Source: Streptomyces rubellomurinus (GTDB lineage Bacteria > Actinomycetota > Actinomycetes > Streptomycetales > Streptomycetaceae). Taken from it: DNA of 26,881 nt. The position numbers and the translations under genes were made by a program. Where the stretch lies: positions 1 through 26,881 of the forward strand of contig NZ_JZKH01000097.1 of NCBI RefSeq assembly GCF_000961885.1, in the 5' to 3' direction. The notes beneath the pieces are model-generated. The model was not told the origin of the DNA. It did not search any database and saw only the letters and a list, made by a program, of their open reading frames with translations. Positions 1-8,372 of this stretch are shown here, piece by piece; within the stretch, counting starts at the first letter, position 1; every line of letters starts with the position of its first letter.

Positions 1-214
1 GCACGGGCGTGGTCGCCGCCCCCAGCGGCGTGTTCGGCGGACTCCAGACCTTCTCCTCCGGCTCGGGGAACGTCCACGCCGCCGCCGGCGGCGCCGCCAG
101 CCCGGACAGCGTCAGCGCCAGGACGACGCCGTAGAGCACCGGCCGTGGGCGGGGTCTTCCGTCCGGACCTCCTGCCGCACCCGATGTCCCGTTCCGGGCA
201 TGCCGAACACCCAC
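1..214 (-). CDS. Secreted protein, N-terminal fragment (runs off the window)
   Basis: Reading leftward from a GTG at 214, an open frame reaches the window edge (71 codons). The start is preceded by AGAGGAA about 6 nt upstream. The product has an Arg/Gly-rich n-region, a hydrophobic stretch (VLYGVVLALTLSGLAAPP) and an AAA cleavage-type site, followed by WTFPEPEEKVWSPPNTPLG, so it is very probably exported. The PPNTPL-type Pro-rich opening recalls the mature start of some large Streptomyces secreted RHS-type proteins, but too little is present to assign a family. It is divergent from the secreted protein at 502. What is seen is the signal peptide and start; any function is unknown. Confidence 0.7.
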   Translation of the reverse strand, partial: MGVRHARNGTSGAAGGPDGRPRPRPVLYGVVLALTLSGLAAPPAAAWTFPEPEEKVWSPPNTPLGAATTPV

Positions 215-310
215 GGTGGTTCCTCTCCGTGACGAGTGGTGAAAGTGAGCAACCTTCAAATGAGCACAGTTTTCCCAAGGTTGAGGCAGAACATAGGCGA
301 GCCCGAGAGC

Positions 311-331
311 GGCGGAACAGGCAGTTCCGCC
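311..331. repeat. Perfect 8-bp inverted repeat in the divergent intergenic region
   Basis: GGCGGAAC, a 5-nt spacer and GTTCCGCC lie in the 287-nt gap (215-501) between the two divergent secreted-protein genes. It could be an operator or a hairpin in a leader. I see no convincing -35/-10 pair in this gap: TTGACC occurs at 357 and 412 but neither has a matching -10 at 17 nt. No gene is supported in the gap. Confidence 0.45.
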
Positions 332-501
332 ACGCACCGCGCTTGTTTGCGAAGTCTTGACCGATCGGGTGGGAACCATTCCGGACATGTCCCGTCAAGA
401 CGCCTTCGCGTTTGACCAACTCCCCTTTCGGGCCCCATCGTTCCCCTCCGAAACACCGTGTCGACCGTGGCGCGGTGTCAGGGAGGGAAAAGCGAACTGA
501 C

Positions 502-3500
502 ATGTCCGACAAGCCAATGACGCCTCATTCGGCGAGACCGTCACGATCGGTGCGATCGGCACCCAAACGACTGATTCGACTGACTTCGCTCGGTGTGACC
601 GGTGTGCTCGGTCTCGCGCTGCTGTCCGCCCCGGCCGCCATGGCCGCTGACTCTCCGTCAGGGCCGGCGCAGCACGGGCCGGCGTCGCTGCCGCCGCTCA
701 CCCCGCCCAAGCCGGGGCCGAAGCTGACGGACCAGCAGCAGGCGATGCTCGACGCGATCGCCAAGGCGAAGTCGACGGGCAAGCCGGTCGTCGTCGACGC
801 GATGACCGCCGAGGCCTCGAAGACCGTCGCGAATCCGAACGGCACCCTGAGCACCACCGACAACGCCCAGCCGGTGCGCACCAAGCGCGACGGCAAGTGG
901 GCCGACCTCGACCCGACCCTGAAGGCGGGCGCGGACGGCACGGTCACCCCCGCGGTGCTCGGCACCAACGTGTCCTTCTCCGGCGGGGGCACCGGCCCGA
1001 TGGCCACCGTCGTCACCGAGGACGGCAAGAAGCTCGCGGTCGGCGCCCCGTTCGCGCTGCCGAAGCCGGTGCTCAACGGCGCCACCGCCACCTACTCCGA
1101 CGTGCTGCCCGGCGTCGACCTGCAGCTGACCGCGCTGACGGCCGGCGGCTGGCGCGACGTGGTCGTGGTCCGCACGCCCGAGGCGGCGGCCAACCCGGCG
1201 CTGAAGACGCTGCGCTTCCCCGTCACGGCGAACGGGCTCACCGTCGCCTCCGACGACAAGGGCGCGATCAGCGTCAAGGACGACAAGGCCAAGGTCCGCT
1301 TCCAGTCGCCCGCCCCGATGCAGTGGGACTCCTCGAAGCCGGCCTCCGCCACCCCGCCCAAGGCGGGCAAGGCGGTCTCGGCCCCCGCCGCCGAGGAGGC
1401 CGCCGCCCAGGGAGCCCCGTCGACGGCCGAGGCGCCGGGCGACGGCGCCAAGGTCGCGCCGATCGGCACCAAGGCGACCAGCGAGGCCATCGAGCTGACT
1501 CCGGACCCCGCCGCTCTGGGCTCCGGCACCGGCCCGTGGTTCCTGGACCCGACCCTGATCGCGGTCAGCAACTCCGTCCAGAGCTCGGTCGAGGTCCAGG
1601 AGAACCACAAGGACGCGAAGAACCTCAACCTCAAGTCCGACCTGGCGACGGGCTACTGCGGCTTCCACAGCTCGGACCCGAGCCAGGACTGCGGCAGCCT
1701 GGGCCGTCAGCGCGCCTACTTCCAGTTCACCATCAACCCGGCGATCTACACCGTCCCGAGCGGCGCCGAGTCCCCGCCGACGCTGTACACCTCCACCCTC
1801 AACTTCCAGGTCTCCAGCGCGTCCAGCCCGGGCACGCCGACCAACCTCGGCGTCTACTCCGTCCCGAAGCCGATCGACGGCAACACCAACTGGTACCAGC
1901 AGCCGTGCGGTGACAACGGCAACGTGGTGATGGACGGCTGCAGCTACGTCGGCGGCCAGCCGATCACCGGCACCGGCCCGCTGGCCGTCGACGTCAGCGG
2001 CACGGTCAACCAGGCGGCCGCCGGCCACTGGCCCTGGTGGACCCTCGGCATCGCCCCGAGCGACTCCGAGTGGAACATGACCTTCCGCCACCGGATTTCG
2101 AGCAACCCCAACATCACCACCAACTACGACATCACGCCCACGGTCTGGTACGCGCACACCAGCCCCGGCCCCGGCTGGGCCGACACCGGTGCCACGGCCG
2201 AGTGCAACAGTGGCGGCGCCCACCCCTGGGACAACCCCGGCTGGGTCGGCAACAACCAGAACATCTACCTGACCGCCAGCAGCTACTCCCCGGCCGGTCA
2301 GCCGCTCTACACCGGCTACAAGATGTGGGACGACCAGGACCCCAACTTCGCCCTGGAACAGGGTGCCTGGGGCGGGTCGTACAACAACCCGGGCCCGTCG
2401 ATCTCGGTCGGCTCGCTGACCGACGGCCACCAGTACGGCTGGGTGGCCCGCTCGACCGACAACCTGCTCACCTCGCCGAACAGCGCCTGGTGCTACTTCC
2501 GCGTCGACAAGACCAACCCGCGCATCAGCATCAGCTCGACCGACTTCCCGCCGTCCGGCACCCCCAACCCGAACCCGGCCAAGTACGCGGGCGACTGGGG
2601 CACCTTCACCCTCAACGCCGACGACCCGGTGCCCGGCCCGAACCTGTGGGCCTCCGGCATCGCCTGCATCCGCGTCTCCACCGACCCGACGCCGGTCGTC
2701 GGCTGGGGCTGCAACCGCTCCGACACCGTCAAGCCCGGTCAGCCGTACGGCTTCCAGCCGCGCAACTGGGGCACCAACTCGCTGTACGCCTGGGCGATGG
2801 ACGTCGCGGGCAACTACAGCCAGGCCGCCGTCTACAACTTCTACGCGCCGTGGAAGCCCGGCACCCAGCCGGTGTTCGGCGACGTGGACAACGACCAGAA
2901 GCCGGACATCGTCGTCACCGACAAGAACGGCGACCTGCGGGTCATCGGCGGCACCGCCGACCCGTCGACCTCGCTGGCGGCCCCCGGCGCGGCCGCGCCC
3001 GGCGCCCGGGACTACGGCACCACCTGGGCCGACTTCCAGATCAGCCACCACGGCACCTTCGCCCCCGGCCAGCCCGTGGACGAGATCGTCGCGCACTTCA
3101 ACAACCCGGCCAAGGCCTCGGACAAGTCGGCGATCCTGAAGAACAACATGTTCCTGATCCCGAACGACGGGACCGGGCGCCTGGACACCCTCACGCCGAT
3201 CGCGCTCAACCGCCCGGCGTCCTGCAAGACCTACGGCACCGGCGCGGCCTGCGCCGGCTACCGCGCGGCCGACTGGAGCGGCGTCTCCCAGGTGATCGCC
3301 TTCGGCACCCCCGAGGGCGAGGCCACCGCCGCCAAACCCGGCACCACCACCGGCCAGCAGATCATCTCCACCCAGACCTCGCTGCTGACCCTGGAGAACA
3401 ACAACCTGTTCCTCTACACGCCGGACGGCCTGGCGGACAACATCAACAGCGCCACGCTGATCCCCACCGCCTCCGGCAGCTGGGCCGACCTGGAACTGCT

Positions 3501-4299
3501 CGACCCCGGTGCGGCCAACGGCCTCACCACCAGCACCGACAAGGCCAACCCGGGCCAGGTCAACCAGACCACGCTGTGGGCCCGCAACCGCACCACCGGT
3601 GACGTCTTCGCCTACCCGCTCGGCTGGAAGGCGGACGGCACCGTCGACTTCACCGCCCTCACCAAGCCCGACGCGGGCGTGAAGATCGGTTGGGGCGTGA
3701 ACGCCGCGAACTACCCGCGCATCGGCGCCGGGGACATCAGCGCGGACGGCTACCCGGACATCTGGACGGTCGACAACAACAACGCGATCACCGTCTACCC
3801 GGGCCAGAGCAGCACCGGCACCAAGGGCAAGGTCGACGGCTTCGGCACCCCCAGCATGATCGGCTACGCCGACGCCAGCACCTCCGTCCACTCCAACCTG
3901 GCCCCGTCGATGTGCATGGACGCCTGGGGCGGCGCCCGGGACGGCGCCCAGCTGGCCCTCGGCAGCTGCTGGAACACGCCCAACCAGCGGTACAACATCG
4001 GCGCCGACGGCACCATCCGGTCCGGTGCCTTCTGCGCCACCACCGCGGACGGGGCCACCGGCAACGGCGCCCTCGTCCGGCTCGCCCGCTGCGACGGCTC
4101 GCCCACCCAGAAGTGGACCGTCCGCACGGACGGCCGCATCGTCAACAACGCGACCGTCACCGGGGGCAACCTCGACACCGGCCGCTGCATCGAGCTGAAC
4201 GCCTGGCACACCGAGCAGGGCACCTGGCTCGACCTCTGGGACTGCCCCACCGCCCAGGGCAACGTCACCTGGAACCTCCAGCCCGAGCGCACACCGTAG
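502..4299 (+). CDS. Large secreted modular protein: FG-GAP/VCBS-like loops and C-terminal ricin B-type lectin domain
   Basis: Predicted 1265 aa. ATG 502 is chosen because the signal peptide begins soon after (basic n-region to about residue 26, hydrophobic LTSLGVTGVLGLALLSAPAA, cleavage near AMAA about residue 48); GGGAGGG lies about 12 nt upstream. ATG 517 and a start at 412 are alternatives. Residues about 65-345 match the N-terminal module seen in many Streptomyces secreted DNRLRE/LamG/RHS-type proteins (FSGGGTGP, DVLPGVDLQLT, RTPEAAANP). Residues about 346-800 resemble DNRLRE and fibronectin-like beta modules. FG-GAP/VCBS-like calcium loops occur near residues 790 (FGDVDNDQKPDIVV) and 1074 (GAGDISADGYPDI). 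Residues about 1127-1265 form a beta-trefoil with the repeated Q-x-W-like motifs QRY, QKW and VTW, as in ricin B lectins. No catalytic domain is recognised. Likely an extracellular glycan-binding or surface protein. Confidence 0.88.
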   Translation: MSDKPMTPHSARPSRSVRSAPKRLIRLTSLGVTGVLGLALLSAPAAMAADSPSGPAQHGPASLPPLTPPKPGPKLTDQQQAMLDAIAKAKSTGKPVVVDAMTAEASKTVANPNGTLSTTDNAQPVRTKRDGKWADLDPTLKAGADGTVTPAVLGTNVSFSGGGTGPMATVVTEDGKKLAVGAPFALPKPVLNGATATYSDVLPGVDLQLTALTAGGWRDVVVVRTPEAAANPALKTLRFPVTANGLTVASDDKGAISVKDDKAKVRFQSPAPMQWDSSKPASATPPKAGKAVSAPAAEEAAAQGAPSTAEAPGDGAKVAPIGTKATSEAIELTPDPAALGSGTGPWFLDPTLIAVSNSVQSSVEVQENHKDAKNLNLKSDLATGYCGFHSSDPSQDCGSLGRQRAYFQFTINPAIYTVPSGAESPPTLYTSTLNFQVSSASSPGTPTNLGVYSVPKPIDGNTNWYQQPCGDNGNVVMDGCSYVGGQPITGTGPLAVDVSGTVNQAAAGHWPWWTLGIAPSDSEWNMTFRHRISSNPNITTNYDITPTVWYAHTSPGPGWADTGATAECNSGGAHPWDNPGWVGNNQNIYLTASSYSPAGQPLYTGYKMWDDQDPNFALEQGAWGGSYNNPGPSISVGSLTDGHQYGWVARSTDNLLTSPNSAWCYFRVDKTNPRISISSTDFPPSGTPNPNPAKYAGDWGTFTLNADDPVPGPNLWASGIACIRVSTDPTPVVGWGCNRSDTVKPGQPYGFQPRNWGTNSLYAWAMDVAGNYSQAAVYNFYAPWKPGTQPVFGDVDNDQKPDIVVTDKNGDLRVIGGTADPSTSLAAPGAAAPGARDYGTTWADFQISHHGTFAPGQPVDEIVAHFNNPAKASDKSAILKNNMFLIPNDGTGRLDTLTPIALNRPASCKTYGTGAACAGYRAADWSGVSQVIAFGTPEGEATAAKPGTTTGQQIISTQTSLLTLENNNLFLYTPDGLADNINSATLIPTASGSWADLELLDPGAANGLTTSTDKANPGQVNQTTLWARNRTTGDVFAYPLGWKADGTVDFTALTKPDAGVKIGWGVNAANYPRIGAGDISADGYPDIWTVDNNNAITVYPGQSSTGTKGKVDGFGTPSMIGYADASTSVHSNLAPSMCMDAWGGARDGAQLALGSCWNTPNQRYNIGADGTIRSGAFCATTADGATGNGALVRLARCDGSPTQKWTVRTDGRIVNNATVTGGNLDTGRCIELNAWHTEQGTWLDLWDCPTAQGNVTWNLQPERTP

Positions 4300-4333
4300 C
4301 CCTCGACGGAGACACGAGGCTCGGACACACGCA

Positions 4334-4374
4334 GGCCCCGGCCCGGGCGGCAGTCAGCCGCCCGGGCCGGGGCC
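4334..4374. terminator. Strong hairpin after the large secreted protein
   Basis: A perfect 17-bp stem (4334-4350 with 4358-4374) and a 7-nt loop CAGTCAG start 35 nt after the stop codon. There is no U tract, which is normal for actinomycete terminators. It lies between convergent genes and can serve both strands. Confidence 0.85.
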
Positions 4375-4389
4375 CCGGCGTTCCGGGTG

Positions 4390-4421
4390 GCAGCGGTGCC
4401 GCCCCCCGGCGGCACCGCTGC
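4390..4421. terminator. Second hairpin in the same convergent gap
   Basis: A perfect 14-bp stem (4390-4403 with 4408-4421) with a CCCC loop, 10 nt before the stop of the leftward permease gene. With the 4334-4374 hairpin it forms a tandem pair; this one probably ends the permease transcript. Confidence 0.8.
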
Positions 4422-4431
4422 GGCTACCGGC

Positions 4432-5544
4432 TCAGGCCCCGGCCTTCTCGACCCGGGCGGCCCAGCGCTGTTCGACGTTGCCGAAGCGCCAGTAGGCGAG
4501 GGCGCAGGCCCAGACGACCACGAACAGGCCGACCAGGACGTAGCCGACGTTGTCCAGGCTGATGTCGGAGATCCAGCCGGTGACCGGGTCGGTGAGGTCG
4601 AGCTTCTCGTGCAGCACGCTCACCAGCTCGATGGTGCCGATGATGAACGCCACCGCGATGGACAGCCCGGTGATGGTGAGGTTGTAGTAGACCTTGCGGA
4701 CCGGGTTGGAGAACGCCCAGTGGTACGCGAAGTTCATGAACGTGCCGTCGAGGGTGTCGAACAGGCTCATGCCGCAGGCGAACAGCAGCGGCAGGCAGAT
4801 GATCGCGTACCAGGGCAGGCCGGAGGCGGCGCCGGAGCCGGCCATGGCCATCAGGGTGACCTCGGAGGCGGTGTCGAAGCCGAGGCCGAACAGCGCGCCG
4901 ATCGGGAACATCTGGCCGGGGCGGCGGATGGACTTGGTGAGGCGGCCGAGGATGCGGTTCATGAAGCCGCGCTCGTCGAGGTGCTTCTCCAGCTTCTTCT
5001 CGTCGTACTCCCCGGCGCGCATCGACTTGTAGACCTTGCGGATGCCGACGAGGGCGACCAGGTTGAGCGCGGCGATCAGGTAGAGGAAGGTGCCGGAGAC
5101 GCTGGTGCCGATCAGGCCCAGCCACTGGTGCGTCGCGGACTGGTCGTCCATCAGGGTGCCGACGACCTGGGCGCCGCAGGCGACCATCGCGGCCATCAGC
5201 ATGACCATGCTGGAGTGGCCGAGGGCGAACCAGAAGCCGACCGAGACCGGCCGCTGGCCGTCCGCCATCAGCTTGCGGGTGGTGTTGTCGATCGCGGCGA
5301 TGTGGTCGGCGTCGAAGGCGTGCCGCATGCCGAGCGTGTAGGCGGTGATGCCGAGGCCGACGCCGAAGGTCTGGGTGCCGATGCTGTAGTGGGCCGGCGC
5401 GATCAGCAGGAACAGCATGCCGAAGGCGACCGCGTGCATCGCGATGATGACGCCGAGCAGGCTCGCCGTCCGGACGGTGTCCCCGCGCGACCAGCGCGGC
5501 GGCAGGGACAGGGTTGACGACGGTGACTCATCGGTGATGGTCAT
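4432..5544 (-). CDS. Nickel/cobalt permease (NiCoT, HoxN/NixA family)
   Basis: 370 aa, a usual length for the family. The signature HAFDADH (H-x4-D-H) is at residues 75-81 in the second predicted membrane helix; this motif is essential for Ni/Co selectivity in characterised NiCoT proteins. FALGHSS (106-112) and LFGLGFDTASEVT (218-230) are the other family signatures. About eight hydrophobic helices can be drawn, with a charged central loop (about 170-210). ATG 5544 follows a GGAGAGG-containing leader. The gene stands alone and follows a cobalamin riboswitch, which by known actinobacterial precedent points to cobalt for B12 synthesis rather than nickel, although substrate cannot be read from sequence. 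It imports divalent metal across the cytoplasmic membrane. Confidence 0.93.
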   Translation of the reverse strand: MTITDESPSSTLSLPPRWSRGDTVRTASLLGVIIAMHAVAFGMLFLLIAPAHYSIGTQTFGVGLGITAYTLGMRHAFDADHIAAIDNTTRKLMADGQRPVSVGFWFALGHSSMVMLMAAMVACGAQVVGTLMDDQSATHQWLGLIGTSVSGTFLYLIAALNLVALVGIRKVYKSMRAGEYDEKKLEKHLDERGFMNRILGRLTKSIRRPGQMFPIGALFGLGFDTASEVTLMAMAGSGAASGLPWYAIICLPLLFACGMSLFDTLDGTFMNFAYHWAFSNPVRKVYYNLTITGLSIAVAFIIGTIELVSVLHEKLDLTDPVTGWISDISLDNVGYVLVGLFVVVWACALAYWRFGNVEQRWAARVEKAGA

Positions 5545-5571
5545 GACGGGCAGGCCTCTCCAGCTCCTCGT

Positions 5572-5596
5572 GGGGGCGCCCCCGGGTCCCCGGGGG
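5572..5596 (-). promoter_or_regulatory. G/C hairpin between riboswitch and start codon (possible expression platform)
   Basis: CCCCCGGG at 5579-5586 can pair with CCCGGGGG at 5589-5596 (or a 5-bp variant with a larger loop), next to GGGGGCGCCCCC. It sits between the B12 box and the ribosome binding site of the permease, where a riboswitch expression platform would be. Whether it ends transcription or masks the ribosome site cannot be decided by eye. Confidence 0.4.
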
Positions 5597-5604
5597 TCGT
5601 GCGC

Positions 5605-5815
5605 GCCGTGGCCGGTCTCCTGGCTGCGGGTGGACCACCCGACCCGCGTGCGGGCAGGGCGGAGCGTGCCTCCGGCTCGTCTTCCCGTGCGCCTCTACGG
5701 CGCCGGTGACTGCGCGCATCGCTGCGGGCACGTCGGAGGCACTTCCCGTTCACAGTGGCGAGGGCCGCGCCGGATTCGGCCCCCTGAGAGGCGGCCACCG
5801 GACTTCCCGAGCACC
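5605..5815 (-). promoter_or_regulatory. Cobalamin (B12) riboswitch
   Basis: Read on the minus strand, the leader of the permease gene has the conserved cobalamin-riboswitch blocks in order: GGGAAGTCCGGTG near 5812-5800, GAATCCGGCGCGGCC, GCCACTGTGA near 5759-5750, then GTCACCGGCGCC, and the B12 box GCAGCCAGGAGACCGGC at 5627-5611. The whole aptamer is about 210 nt, the expected size. Binding of adenosylcobalamin normally turns the downstream gene off, so the metal permease should be made when B12 is scarce. This is recognition by conserved motifs; no covariance model was run. Confidence 0.93.
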
Positions 5816-5827
5816 ACGGCGGGGAAC

Positions 5828-5857
5828 ACCGTAGGGGTTCCGCACCACCCTCCACAA
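5828..5857 (-). promoter_or_regulatory. Promoter of the riboswitch/permease transcript
   Basis: On the minus strand, TTGTGG (5857-5852) is followed after 18 nt by TACGGT (5833-5828), an acceptable vegetative promoter. The start would fall near 5821, a few bases before the first conserved block of the riboswitch, which supports the assignment. Confidence 0.55.
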
Positions 5858-5893
5858 GCCTGCGCAGCTGCGCAGATGTGGCTGCGGGGTGGT
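5844..5893. repeat. Long dyad with perfect 16-bp palindrome core upstream of the permease
   Basis: The core CTGCGCAGCTGCGCAG (5860-5875) is a perfect palindrome. It is flanked by CCACA/TGTGG (5852-5856, 5877-5881) and ACCACCC/GGGTGGT (5844-5850, 5887-5893), giving a nearly continuous dyad of 50 bp. It overlaps the -35 hexamer of the proposed permease promoter, so an operator for a metal- or B12-responsive repressor is plausible. It does not look like a Nur or Zur box that I know. Confidence 0.5.
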
Positions 5894-6174
5894 CGCGCGT
5901 CCGGTGGTCCGGGTGGTGCCGGAGGGGTCGAACGGAGGCCTCCGCTCCTCTCGGCGGAGCCGTCACGGGCGGGCGAGGCGTCCCGGCGCGGCGTTCCAGG
6001 GAGACGGGAAACCACAGGTCGGAGGGGGTGGAACCGTTCCAGCGTCCCGGCTGGGCCGGTGGCTCTGGCGGGCGGGACGGGCGGCGCGTCAGAGTGCTGA
6101 CAGCCGGGCCGAGATGGCGTCGCCGCCCCGCCCGGCGGTCACCTCTCCTTTCTCTGTCCCACGGGGGATCCGCC
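5894..6174. other. Non-coding gap before the lipoprotein gene
   Basis: About 280 nt with no supported gene. The frames open here lack actinomycete codon bias and a ribosome site. It should hold the promoter of the lipoprotein gene at 6175; I do not see a clear hexamer pair. Confidence 0.4.
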
Positions 6175-6921
6175 ATGTCTTCTCGTCGTACTTTCGTCCT
6201 GCCCGCCGCCCTCGCCCTCGGCGCCGTCCTCGGGCTGACGGCCTGCGGGCCCGGGGGAGACCAGGGGACGGCCGACGCACGGCCGACCAGGTCCGCCACC
6301 GCGCCCTCCTCCGGTGCCGCGGCGGCCCCGGTGGCGCCGGCGGTGGCGTCCACGCCCGGGGCGGTGTCCGGTGCGGGCGCGAACGGCGCCGCCCCCGCGC
6401 CGGTGCCGACCGGCAAGCCCAAGCAGCCGACCGCCGCCCCCGCCGGTGGCGGCGCAACGGACGACCCGTACGCCTACAGCCACCCCTGCGAGAGCGCGAA
6501 GCTGACGGTCAGGGTGACCGCCCGGCCCGAGGCGGCCGGCCAGCGGGTGATCGAGGTGCGCAACCAGGGCCCGAAGGCCTGTGGCCTGAGCTACTACCCG
6601 CGGGTCGACCTCGGCGACTCGCACGCGGCCGACCGCAGCGGGAACGTCAAGCCGCTGGTGCCCGGCGGCCTCGGCGGCCCGCCCGCCTACGCGCTCGGCG
6701 CCGGGCAGACGGCGTACGCGGTGCTCGACCTCGTCCCCGGGCCGGTCGCCGTCGACCAGCTGAACGTGCTGCCGGACGGCGACCACATGGCCAACGCCCA
6801 GACGCTGAACTTCCCGCTCAGCCCCGCCGCGAAGGTCGGCAAGGTCAAGCTCGGCCTCTACCGCGGCAGCGTCGCGGACGCGGCGGACTCGGCGGCCCGC
6901 GCCGACGTGCCGGCCTCCTGA
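6175..6921 (+). CDS. DUF4232-like secreted lipoprotein
   Basis: 248 aa. ATG 6175 has GGGGGAT 6 nt upstream and is followed at once by a lipoprotein signal peptide: SSRR, hydrophobic core, and lipobox LTAC with the modified Cys at residue 23. An Ala/Pro/Gly-rich spacer (about residues 25-95) leads to a globular domain: conserved Cys in HPCES, VTARPEAAGQRVIEVRNQG, a second Cys in KACGLSYYPRV, and a GQTAYAVLDL strand. This two-cysteine beta-sandwich pattern fits the DUF4232 family common in actinomycete lipoproteins. It is anchored outside the membrane; its role is unknown. The next gene encodes a membrane-anchored HTH protein, but a palindrome separates them, so co-transcription is uncertain. 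Confidence 0.87.
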   Translation: MSSRRTFVLPAALALGAVLGLTACGPGGDQGTADARPTRSATAPSSGAAAAPVAPAVASTPGAVSGAGANGAAPAPVPTGKPKQPTAAPAGGGATDDPYAYSHPCESAKLTVRVTARPEAAGQRVIEVRNQGPKACGLSYYPRVDLGDSHAADRSGNVKPLVPGGLGGPPAYALGAGQTAYAVLDLVPGPVAVDQLNVLPDGDHMANAQTLNFPLSPAAKVGKVKLGLYRGSVADAADSAARADVPAS

Positions 6922-6985
6922 CCCCCTGCGGAGGAGCCGGGGTGAACCCCGCGGCCGCCTCCGCCCGTAGAACCCTCCGGGCCCT

Positions 6986-7009
6986 GCTCCGTCGCCGCGG
7001 CGACGGAGC
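6986..7009. repeat. Perfect 24-bp palindrome between lipoprotein and HTH genes
   Basis: The sequence from GCTCCGTCGCCG (6986-6997) is followed directly by its complement CGGCGACGGAGC (6998-7009). It lies 64 nt after one stop and 73 nt before the next start. It may be an operator for the downstream HTH protein or, less likely given the absence of a loop, a terminator. Confidence 0.55.
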
Positions 7010-7082
7010 GGCAACCGGTACCGTGAGCTGCGGGTTCGGCCGGCGGGCCGGACGGCGGCCCGGGCTGCGGGGGAGGCAGGGG

Positions 7083-8372
7083 ATGGGCGTGGAGACCGAC
7101 GCGTTCGCGGCGATGCTGCGTGAACTGAAGGACCGTTCGGGGCGCAGTTACGGCGCCCTGGCGACCCGGCTGCACGTCAGCACCTCCACCCTGCACCGCT
7201 ACTGCAACGGCGCCGCCGTGCCGACCGAGTACGCGCCGGTGGAGCGGTTCGCCCGGGCGTGCGGGGCGGACCGGCGCGAGCTCGTCGAGCTGCACCGGCG
7301 CTGGATCCTGGCCGACGCGGCGCGGCGCCGGGAGCCGGGGGCGGTGGCGGCTCCCGTGCCCGCTCCGGAGCCCGTTCCCGAGCCTGTGCCCGTTCCCGAG
7401 CCCGTGCCCGCTCCGGAGGCGGCGCCTGCTGTGGAGGCGGCGCCCGTTCCGGAGGCGGCGGCCGGGGAAAACGGCGGGACGGTCACCGAGCCGCACCGCC
7501 CCCGCTGGTCGCGGGCCCGGGTGCTGGCCGGTGCGACCGCCGTGGTGGTGCTGGCCGCCGCCGTGCCGTTCCTGATGCGCGGCAACGGCCGGCCGGTGGC
7601 CGCGACGGCCGCGGTCGCGGCGAGCGCGTCCGCCGACGCGCCCGCGCCCACGAGCACGCCGGCCGCGGCGCCGGTCACCGCCTCGGCCCCCGCCTCCGCG
7701 TCCACGCAGACCCCCGCGCCGACCCCCACCCCCACCCTGGCCGCACCGCCGCCGCCCTTCCACGTCAACGTCCTGAGCAACAACTGGGGCACCCCCTGCG
7801 GCCAGTGGTTCCTCTCCCCGCGCGCGCCCGGCAAGGTGGCCCAGCCGCCGAGGAGCCAGGCCGCGACGGAGGCGTGGGCGGCCTCCCAGGGCGGTGTCCC
7901 CGCCGGGCACCTGCGGCTCCAGCTCACCGCGCAGGGCACGAGCGCCAAGGCCGTCGCGCTGCAGGCCGTGTACGTGCACGTGGTGAGCAGCCAGCCGGCG
8001 CCGAAGGGGAACGTCTACACCCCCGCCTCGGGCTGCGGCGGCGGCCTCGACCCGGCGTTCTTCACCGTCGACCTGGACGCCTCGGCGCCCCGGACGGTGG
8101 CGGTGGCCGGCGAGAAGGACAACGGCAAGGTGGGGCCGTCCGACTTCCCCTTCCACGTGTCCGACACCGACCTGCAGGTGCTGAGGATCGACGCCGGGAC
8201 CCGCTCCCAGGACGTCTCCTGGTACCTGGAAGTGGAGTGGAACAGTGACGGCCGCCAGGGCACGCTGCGGGTCCCCGACGACGGGCAGGTGTTCCGCACG
8301 GTCGCGAAGACGGGCGCGCCGGGCTACTTCTACGACGGCAAGGGCTGGGCCCCGACCCCCGTCGACTCCTGA
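7083..8372 (+). CDS. Membrane-anchored HTH protein with extracellular C-terminal domain
   Basis: 429 aa. ATG 7083 has GGGGGAGG about 8 nt upstream. Residues about 5-78 are a helix-turn-helix of XRE type (LKDRSGRSYGALATRLHVS, then STLHRYCNGAAVP). Residues 91-126 are a Pro/Glu/Val repeat (units of PVPEP, PVPAP and PEAAP). A single membrane segment follows at about 145-165 (VLAGATAVVVLAAAVPFLM), then an Ala/Ser/Thr/Pro linker. Residues about 233-429 form a predicted extracellular domain with two Cys (TPCGQW and SGCGGG) that could form a disulfide. The layout of cytoplasmic HTH, one membrane helix and an outer domain resembles RodZ-like or one-component membrane sensors. It could detect an envelope signal, and may act with the lipoprotein upstream. 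The ligand and target are unknown. Confidence 0.87.
   Translation: MGVETDAFAAMLRELKDRSGRSYGALATRLHVSTSTLHRYCNGAAVPTEYAPVERFARACGADRRELVELHRRWILADAARRREPGAVAAPVPAPEPVPEPVPVPEPVPAPEAAPAVEAAPVPEAAAGENGGTVTEPHRPRWSRARVLAGATAVVVLAAAVPFLMRGNGRPVAATAAVAASASADAPAPTSTPAAAPVTASAPASASTQTPAPTPTPTLAAPPPPFHVNVLSNNWGTPCGQWFLSPRAPGKVAQPPRSQAATEAWAASQGGVPAGHLRLQLTAQGTSAKAVALQAVYVHVVSSQPAPKGNVYTPASGCGGGLDPAFFTVDLDASAPRTVAVAGEKDNGKVGPSDFPFHVSDTDLQVLRIDAGTRSQDVSWYLEVEWNSDGRQGTLRVPDDGQVFRTVAKTGAPGYFYDGKGWAPTPVDS

Noticed and set aside
658..4209. A very long open frame on the minus strand, opposite the large secreted protein
   Set aside because: Its product is Gly/Val/Arg/Asp-rich with no domain, and it is the usual shadow of a high-GC gene. 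The plus-strand frame has a signal peptide and clear domains.
5541..6422. A minus-strand open frame across the permease leader
   Set aside because: The conserved bases in 5605-5815 are those of a cobalamin riboswitch, and the frame has no protein similarity I can see.
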